Part shown: positions 59,521 through 64,000 of the stretch, piece by piece
Layout: each line of letters begins with the position of its first letter
Numbering within the stretch: position 1 is the stretch's first letter
Assembly: GCF_028823535.1 (NCBI RefSeq)
Contig: NZ_JAQIYM010000016.1
Coordinates: 62,001 to 126,000, forward strand
From: Pseudomonas serbica
GTDB taxonomy: Bacteria; Pseudomonadota; Gammaproteobacteria; Pseudomonadales; Pseudomonadaceae
DNA: 64,000 bases
Direction: 5' to 3'
Made by a program: the position numbers and the translations under genes
Notes under the pieces: generated by a model
What the model saw: the letters and a program-made list of their open reading frames with translations, nothing else
Database searches by the model: none
Told to the model about the DNA's origin: nothing

Positions 59521-60179
59521 CGACGCTCCTCCACCAGGTAACCGATTCCGCGGATGGTGCGGATCAGGTCGGTAGAGAACTTTTTACGCAGGTGGTGAAT
59601 GTGCACTTCCAGCGTGTTGCTTTCGGCTTCTTCGTTCCAGCCGTAGAGCAACTGCATCAGATGATCGCGAGTCATCACCCGTCCCGGTGGCGAGAGCAGT
59701 TCATGGAGCAACTGGTATTCCTTGGGTGTCAGGGCGACGGGCTCGCCCTTGTAACTGACTTGCTGGGTGCCCGGGTTGAGGCTGATACCGGCGTGCTCGA
59801 TCAGCGCTTGTGCGCGGCCGGCGCTGCGGCGCAGGAGCGCACGTATGCGCGCTTTCAGCTCGGCCAGGTCGAAAGGCTTGATCAGGTAATCATCGGCGCC
59901 GGCATCCAGCCCGGCAATGCGGTCTTCAGTGGCGTCCCGCGCCGTCAGGATCAGCACGGGCAGATTGGAGCCACTTTCACGCAAGCGCCGCAGCACCTGG
60001 AGGCCGTCCATGCGTGGCAGGCCAAGGTCGAGTACCGCCAGATCAAAGATTTCGCTGAGCAGCGAGTGCAAGGCACTGCTGCCGTCCTGCAACCAGTCGA
60101 CGGTGTAGCCTTCACGGCTGAGGGCCTGGTGTATGCCCTCGCCGAGTGCCACGTCATCCTCTATCAGTAATAGGCGCAC
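59517..60179 (-). CDS. OmpR-family response regulator
   Basis: 220 residues. Receiver domain with acidic pocket EDD at 7-9, phospho-acceptor Asp51 (AVLDLGLPRMDG), Thr in LILTARD and Lys in DDYLIKPFD; then an OmpR winged helix (LTPKEYQLLHELLSPPGRVMTRDHLMQLLYGWNEEAESNTLEVHIHHLRKK). Paired with the following kinase. It lies 11 bp after the repeat-like protein gene and probably controls this same operon. Confidence 0.93.
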   Translation of the reverse strand: MRLLLIEDDVALGEGIHQALSREGYTVDWLQDGSSALHSLLSEIFDLAVLDLGLPRMDGLQVLRRLRESGSNLPVLILTARDATEDRIAGLDAGADDYLIKPFDLAELKARIRALLRRSAGRAQALIEHAGISLNPGTQQVSYKGEPVALTPKEYQLLHELLSPPGRVMTRDHLMQLLYGWNEEAESNTLEVHIHHLRKKFSTDLIRTIRGIGYLVEERR

Positions 60180-60190
60180 ACGGACTCCTG

Positions 60191-60835
60191 TCAGCCAAGT
60201 TTCTTGTTCACTTCCACCAACAACGCTTCAATCTCTTTGCGGCGCCCGGCATCGGCGGATTCGCGGCCGGGACGAGGCGCGGCCAGCAAGGCTTTTTGCA
60301 GTGCGGCCTTGGCCTCGACATATCGCTTCTGACGGTAGAGGTGATCTCCCCAAAAGTACAGGCTGTCGATGCCATTGGGGTTCATTTGCAAGGCCACTTT
60401 GAGCAATTGTTCGGCCTTGTCCGAGTCGCCAAAACCGATGGGCCAACCTGGCACCCGGTCATACAGCGCACCGAGGCTGGTGTAGGCAGAGCCTTGCAGC
60501 GCCTTGGGGTCCAGGGCCAGGGCTTTTTCCAGGTCGGCCTTGGCATCCTTGACCTTGCTCAGCGCACCGAGACCGCCCTGGGCACCGGCCCAACTGCTGG
60601 TGACGATACCGGACCAGATCCAGGCTTCCGCCACGGCCTGGCGCTCCTGGGTGAAGCTTGATGCTTGCGCGGCGAGTTTTTCGAAGGCCGCGGTGCGTTG
60701 TCCCTCCGGCAACTCGTACTGAATGTGCGCCCAGCTTTGCTGGATCCCGTTGAGGCGTTGCTGGTCGGCGGCATCCAGCGCCCAGGCACTCTGGCTCAAT
60801 ACACCGCACAGCAGGCAGGCAATGATCTTGTTCAT
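60191..60835 (-). CDS. periplasmic TPR-like protein
   Basis: 214 residues with a signal peptide (IIACLLCGVLSQSAWA-LDAAD) and helical repeats resembling TPR units (KADLEKALALDPKALQGSAYTSLGALYDRVPGW; QLLKVALQMNPNGIDSLYFWGDHLYRQKRYVEAKAALQKALL). The start overlaps the SDR stop by 4 bp. It could be a periplasmic scaffold or a signal partner for the sensor kinase encoded downstream. Confidence 0.82.
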   Translation of the reverse strand: MNKIIACLLCGVLSQSAWALDAADQQRLNGIQQSWAHIQYELPEGQRTAAFEKLAAQASSFTQERQAVAEAWIWSGIVTSSWAGAQGGLGALSKVKDAKADLEKALALDPKALQGSAYTSLGALYDRVPGWPIGFGDSDKAEQLLKVALQMNPNGIDSLYFWGDHLYRQKRYVEAKAALQKALLAAPRPGRESADAGRRKEIEALLVEVNKKLG

Positions 60836-61641
60836 GGCTTGAGATTCTCCTTGTCAGGTTTCTGGCTCAGGTGGCGGATCAGCGGCAGTTGCTTGCGCAA
60901 GCCGCGGTCCACCAGATGTGGCAGCAGGCTGTTGAGACGAACGAAAAAGCGTTCCGGCCAGCCCAGGTACAAGTCACGACGGTCACCGGCGATGGCGTGA
61001 ATCACGGCGGCTGCCACGGCTCGCGGATCGTCGACGTTGGCCTTGAGCGCATCGTTGAGCGCCTGGGCAGCCGGGCTGTTCATGCTGGTGCGGGTGGCTC
61101 GAGGGGCGACGTAGAGCACGCTGACCCGGGTATCCGCCAGCTCCCGGCGCAGGGCTTCGGAGAACCCGCGCAGGGCAAACTTGGTCGCGCAGTAACTGGC
61201 ATAACCAGGGTAGCCAATGGAGCCATAGGTCGAGCCGACGTTGACCACCATGGCACTGTCGGCCTGCTTGAGCAGTGGCAGCAGCAGTTTGGTCAGGCAG
61301 ATCGGCGCGCTGATGTTCACCGCCAGCATCGCGTTGATCTCACTGTCGTCCAGCTGTTCGAGCATGGCGAAATGATTGACCCCGGCGGCATTGATCAGCA
61401 AGTTGATGCCGCCGATGCTTTCGGCTTCCGCCAGTACTTCTCGGCGCTCTGAGAGCTGCGTCAGGTCCGCCCCGATCCAGAACAGGTTGCGCGGGTACAG
61501 CTCGAGCAGCGGCACCAGCGGTTGCCGATTGCGTGCCACCGCCAAGACCCGGGCACCACTGGCGCACAGGGCCGTGGCGATGGCCAGGCCGATGCCGCCG
61601 CTGGCTCCGGTCAACACCACGCGGGCTTCAGACAGGCGCAT
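60832..61641 (-). CDS. SDR oxidoreductase of the HDO/ligase operon
   Basis: 269 residues. Cofactor loop TGASGGIG at residues 9-16, NAAG, catalytic Ser in VNVGSTYGS and YCATK motif all intact. The C-terminal tail (YLGWPERFFVRLNSLLPHLVDRGLRKQLPLIRHLSQ) is basic and amphipathic as in membrane-associated lipid SDRs. The ATG at 61641 has GGGGAGA 6 nt upstream, which outweighs the earlier in-frame Met at 61659; it overlaps the upstream gene by 14 bp. Probably reduces or oxidises a lipid-like intermediate. Confidence 0.88.
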   Translation of the reverse strand: MRLSEARVVLTGASGGIGLAIATALCASGARVLAVARNRQPLVPLLELYPRNLFWIGADLTQLSERREVLAEAESIGGINLLINAAGVNHFAMLEQLDDSEINAMLAVNISAPICLTKLLLPLLKQADSAMVVNVGSTYGSIGYPGYASYCATKFALRGFSEALRRELADTRVSVLYVAPRATRTSMNSPAAQALNDALKANVDDPRAVAAAVIHAIAGDRRDLYLGWPERFFVRLNSLLPHLVDRGLRKQLPLIRHLSQKPDKENLKP

Positions 61642-62302
61642 GCAGATTCTCCCCGTCATGGGGCAGGCCGCGGAACATATCGGTGTACAGCCGGTAGACC
61701 ACTGTGGAGGCGTGAATGACAGCGGCCTGATCGTCCGGGTCTTCCAGCTGGTTCATGAGTCGACGGTAGGTCTGCATGTGTTCGATATCCAGTGAACCGT
61801 GGGAACTGAGGTAGCTGAAGGCGCTTTGCGGCAGATCCAGGTGTTCGCGAATGCTGTCGGCGGCCTGGGTGGCCAGGGCGATGCTGGTGCCTTCGAGCAC
61901 GTTGACCATGCCGAACAGCCCCACGGGGTTGCCCCGCGCAATCAGGTCGTAGAGGAAGCTGACCATCAACTCGATCGGCATGGACGGACGCCCGGTGCGT
62001 ACAGCATCCTTGTCGCCGCCGCACGCCTCGATGTCATCAAGCACCCACTTCTCATGGCCATATTCATCCTCGATGTACTCACAGACCGCTTCTCGCAGCC
62101 ATTCCAGGCGCGACGGCAGGCGCGCGCCGCAAGCCATCATCAAGGGGACGGTATGACGCACGTGGTAATAGGCCTGCGCGAGAAAGGCCTGGTAACTGTC
62201 CAGGCTGACCTTGCCCTCCACGGCATCCCGGATGATCGGCAAGTTGAACAGTTCGGCACGTTGTTGTTGCGTGGCTTCTTGCAGCCTGTCAAAAAAACTC
62301 AT
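61628..62302 (-). CDS. heme-oxygenase-fold diiron oxidase (TenA/PqqC-like, HDO superfamily)
   Basis: 224 residues, all helical. The metal-ligand set of heme-oxygenase-like diiron oxidases is visible: His47 or His50 in YYHVRHTV, Glu80-x-x-His83 (EDEYGHEKW), Glu137 (NVLEGTSI), His168 (SSHGS) and Asp172-x-x-His175 (DIEHM). Known HDO enzymes include UndA (fatty acid to 1-alkene), SznF and BesC. With an acyl-activating ligase and an SDR beside it, oxidation of a fatty or amino-acid-like substrate is plausible. The 4-bp overlap with the ligase shows tight coupling. Confidence 0.85.
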   Translation of the reverse strand: MSFFDRLQEATQQQRAELFNLPIIRDAVEGKVSLDSYQAFLAQAYYHVRHTVPLMMACGARLPSRLEWLREAVCEYIEDEYGHEKWVLDDIEACGGDKDAVRTGRPSMPIELMVSFLYDLIARGNPVGLFGMVNVLEGTSIALATQAADSIREHLDLPQSAFSYLSSHGSLDIEHMQTYRRLMNQLEDPDDQAAVIHASTVVYRLYTDMFRGLPHDGENLHAPV

Positions 62303-63780
62303 GGTGCGGTTTCCTCGGAAAATGCGGATTCGCTCAGTTGCTCCCGGTAGCGTTCGATGATGGCGTCACGCCGGGGCCGGCCATTGGCGGTGAGCAAACC
62401 ATTGGCGGCGGTGAAAGGTTGATCGAGACGGGTCCAGCGATGGACCTGGGCGTACCCGGGTAAAGCCTCGTTGGCCTGGCTGACGGCGGCGGCCAGTTGT
62501 TCCTCAGTGCAATCGGGGCGATGGGGCCACAGCAGCGCATGGTTGTGCGCCATGGCCTCGCCATGGACGAAGGCCTGGGCGATCAGCCCGCGCTGGGTCA
62601 ATTCGGCCTCCACCCACTCCGGATTCACATTGCGCCCGAAACTGGTGACGAACTGATGTTTCTTGCGGCCCTTGAGGTAGAGAAAACCCTCGGCGTCGAA
62701 CTCGCCAAGATCGCCGCTGGGCCACCACTGCGCGGTGTGCGGCGCCTCCCCCAGATAGCCCAGCAAGGTTGATCCCTTGATCAGCACTTCGCCGTCCTGC
62801 GCCAGGCGAATCTGCACATGGGGCAAGGGCTGTCCAACACTGCCAGGGCGATGCGCTTGCGCACGATTGAGGCAGACCACCGATGCACATTCCGACAGTC
62901 CATACCCTTCGTAGACCGGCAAGCCCACCCGTTCGGCACGCCGCAGCAGATCCCCGGACACCCGGGCGCCGCCCACGGCGGCAAAACGCAGGTGCCGTGG
63001 GTCGAAGGCTTTCTGCTCGGCAGCACTGACGAGCATCAGCAGCAACTGCGGCACCAGGATCAGGCTCTGGGGCGACCGGCTGGCCAGGCATCCCAGCAGT
63101 TGGGGCACATTCACACCGCTGGCCCCCTCGATCCCCAGGGTCTTCGCGCCAGGCAGGCTCAAAGTCGCACCGGCATACAGCGCCGCATAACAACCGATGT
63201 TCTCCAGCAAAATGGCGAGCGGCAGCAGCGCCAGATGGTGCTGCGGGTCGGTGGGCTTACTGGCCAGGTACAGCTCGCGACTGACCCGCAAGATGCTGTC
63301 TGCACCCAAGCACACCCCTTTGGGCGTACCCGTGGTACCGGAAGTGAAAGTCAACTTGGCCGTGCCTTCAGGCATCCGGTTCGGGCCGCTGAAGGTGCGG
63401 CGCCAGAACTCGCCGTCCTTGTGATAACCCGCCGCGAGCAGTTCGTCGTGCAGATGCGGCTCGGCAATGACCCGTTCGGCGCGGCTTTGCTCCAGGCAAT
63501 GAGTGCGTTGCGCCGGGCTGAAAAAGCCCGGCAAGGCTACACAGGTCAGGCCGGCGAACAGTGCAGCCAGATCCCAGAGCATGGCGTCAACGCCGTTGTC
63601 CAGCGCCAGGGCCACGACCTCGATCTGTTCATCGCGCAGTCGCTGCTGGCGGTCCATTACTTCGGCATACAGCGTGGCGTAGTCCAGTTTCAGCTGATCG
63701 CCCCACAACGCAGTGGCGTTTGCCCTACCCTCGGCATGCTTGCGCAGGGTCTGCATGAAACCTTCCACTTCAGGCGACAT
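62299..63780 (-). CDS. AMP-forming ligase (acyl/aryl activating)
   Basis: 493 residues of the ANL superfamily. The P-loop is FTSGTTGTPKGVCLG, the adenine motif GYGLSECASVVCLN, the hinge Asp WWPSGDLGEFDAEGFLYLKGRKKHQFVTSFGRNVNPEWVE, and the C-terminal Lys region TAANGLLTANGRPRRD. In the last segment the usual catalytic Lys position should be checked (NGLLTANGRPRR). The start at 63780 has GAGGGG 7 nt upstream and overlaps the hemolysin-family stop by 11 bp. It activates an unknown carboxylate. Confidence 0.88.
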   Translation of the reverse strand: MSPEVEGFMQTLRKHAEGRANATALWGDQLKLDYATLYAEVMDRQQRLRDEQIEVVALALDNGVDAMLWDLAALFAGLTCVALPGFFSPAQRTHCLEQSRAERVIAEPHLHDELLAAGYHKDGEFWRRTFSGPNRMPEGTAKLTFTSGTTGTPKGVCLGADSILRVSRELYLASKPTDPQHHLALLPLAILLENIGCYAALYAGATLSLPGAKTLGIEGASGVNVPQLLGCLASRSPQSLILVPQLLLMLVSAAEQKAFDPRHLRFAAVGGARVSGDLLRRAERVGLPVYEGYGLSECASVVCLNRAQAHRPGSVGQPLPHVQIRLAQDGEVLIKGSTLLGYLGEAPHTAQWWPSGDLGEFDAEGFLYLKGRKKHQFVTSFGRNVNPEWVEAELTQRGLIAQAFVHGEAMAHNHALLWPHRPDCTEEQLAAAVSQANEALPGYAQVHRWTRLDQPFTAANGLLTANGRPRRDAIIERYREQLSESAFSEETAP

Positions 63781-64000
63781 CGCAGCACCCCTCACTGGAC
63801 GTTGGCAATCCCAGGCGGCTGAACATCCCGATATTGCGCAGATGAATGAATCCGGCGCGGATGTTGCCAACGTGAACCCAGGGCTTGCTCTCGTAGTAAC
63901 TGCCCCAGGCGTGACGGTCCTCACCGAGTCGCGCAGGGTCGGCGGCACACAGCGTGACAGGCTTCAAACCCAGGCGATGAAAGCTGTTGACCAACCCCAG
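63770..64000 (-). CDS. thermostable hemolysin family protein, C-terminal part (runs off right edge)
   Basis: The visible about 76 residues (NSFHRLGLKPVTLCAADPARLG, then WGSYYESKPWVHVGNIRAGFIHLRNIG) match the end of the thermostable-hemolysin (T_hemolysin) family, which has a GNAT-like fold despite its name. The frame is open through base 64000. It is the first gene seen of the leftward operon and may transfer an acyl group in the same pathway. The promoter lies outside the window. Confidence 0.75.
   Translation of the reverse strand: MGLVNSFHRLGLKPVTLCAADPARLGEDRHAWGSYYESKPWVHVGNIRAGFIHLRNIGMFSRLGLPTSSEGCCDVA

Noticed and set aside
1..64000. tRNA, rRNA, CRISPR array, prophage or IS element
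   Set aside because: No cloverleaf, rRNA-like stretch, spaced direct repeats, integrase, transposase or phage structural gene was seen anywhere in the window.

Overview
The window looks like a chromosomal segment of a Pseudomonas, most likely of the fluorescens group. The reasons are its GC-rich coding bias, the Pseudomonas-type REP palindromes (GAGCGAGCTTGCTCGCGA and relatives), an OprD-family porin, a Fur-type TonB receptor and many ATGA start/stop overlaps. There are no rRNA, tRNA, CRISPR or IS genes. Genus assignment is inference from these traits.

1-15232: a fatty-acid-like CoA catabolic island. The leftward genes are two tandem paralogous acyl-CoA ligases, a thioesterase, an enoyl-CoA hydratase and a truncated CaiB gene. 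Divergent from them is a large MalT/LAL-type LuxR regulator, followed by a rightward set of acyl-CoA dehydrogenase, SCPx-type thiolase, two MaoC proteins, SDR, TetR and a catalytically degenerate SDR. A type I arylsulfatase comes next. A palindrome CCACCC-N5-GGGTGG (one base varies) sits in front of all these units and is a candidate regulon operator. A convergent diheme cytochrome c lipoprotein closes the region.

15233-19600: an AT-richer accessory patch. It holds a ToxR-like membrane regulator coupled to a ToxS-like partner, a frameshifted secreted-protein gene, a decayed paralogue of a small outer-membrane barrel, an AraC regulator, a 34-residue membrane peptide whose start codon lies in a perfect stem-loop, and the intact barrel gene.

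19601-28650: metal and corrinoid uptake. A Fur-box TonB siderophore receptor is followed by a DUF1624-like membrane protein. Then comes a cobalamin riboswitch leading a binding protein, FecCD permease, ATPase and OprD-family porin, and finally a TRIC/UPF0126 protein.

28650-36136: a flavin oxidase remnant, a GFA protein, a LysE exporter, a divergent GNAT-C39 protein and RimK-like ATP-grasp ligase pair, a CorA homologue with GMS in place of GMN, and an HxlR regulator divergent from an MFS exporter over a 21-bp-arm palindrome.

36172-44472: a 2-aminoethylphosphonate catabolic locus (LysR, RidA, FAD oxidoreductase, PhnW, OPA-type transporter, PhnX, acetaldehyde dehydrogenase) with a shared promoter motif.

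44473-48362: small stress-like and hypothetical genes (KGG-repeat protein, ClpP-like protease, YdeI-like protein). 48352-56553: a sugar-acid locus (ACS-family transporter, Ldh-family dehydrogenase, ketoglutarate semialdehyde dehydrogenase, GarD-type dehydratase, LysR, L-fuconate-dehydratase-like enolase). 56554-58138: a decayed arsenic operon with its operator still in place.

58153-64000: a tightly coupled seven-gene leftward operon (thermostable-hemolysin family protein, AMP-forming ligase, heme-oxygenase-fold diiron enzyme, SDR, repeat-like protein, response regulator, histidine kinase). It is the best candidate here for an undescribed biosynthetic system.
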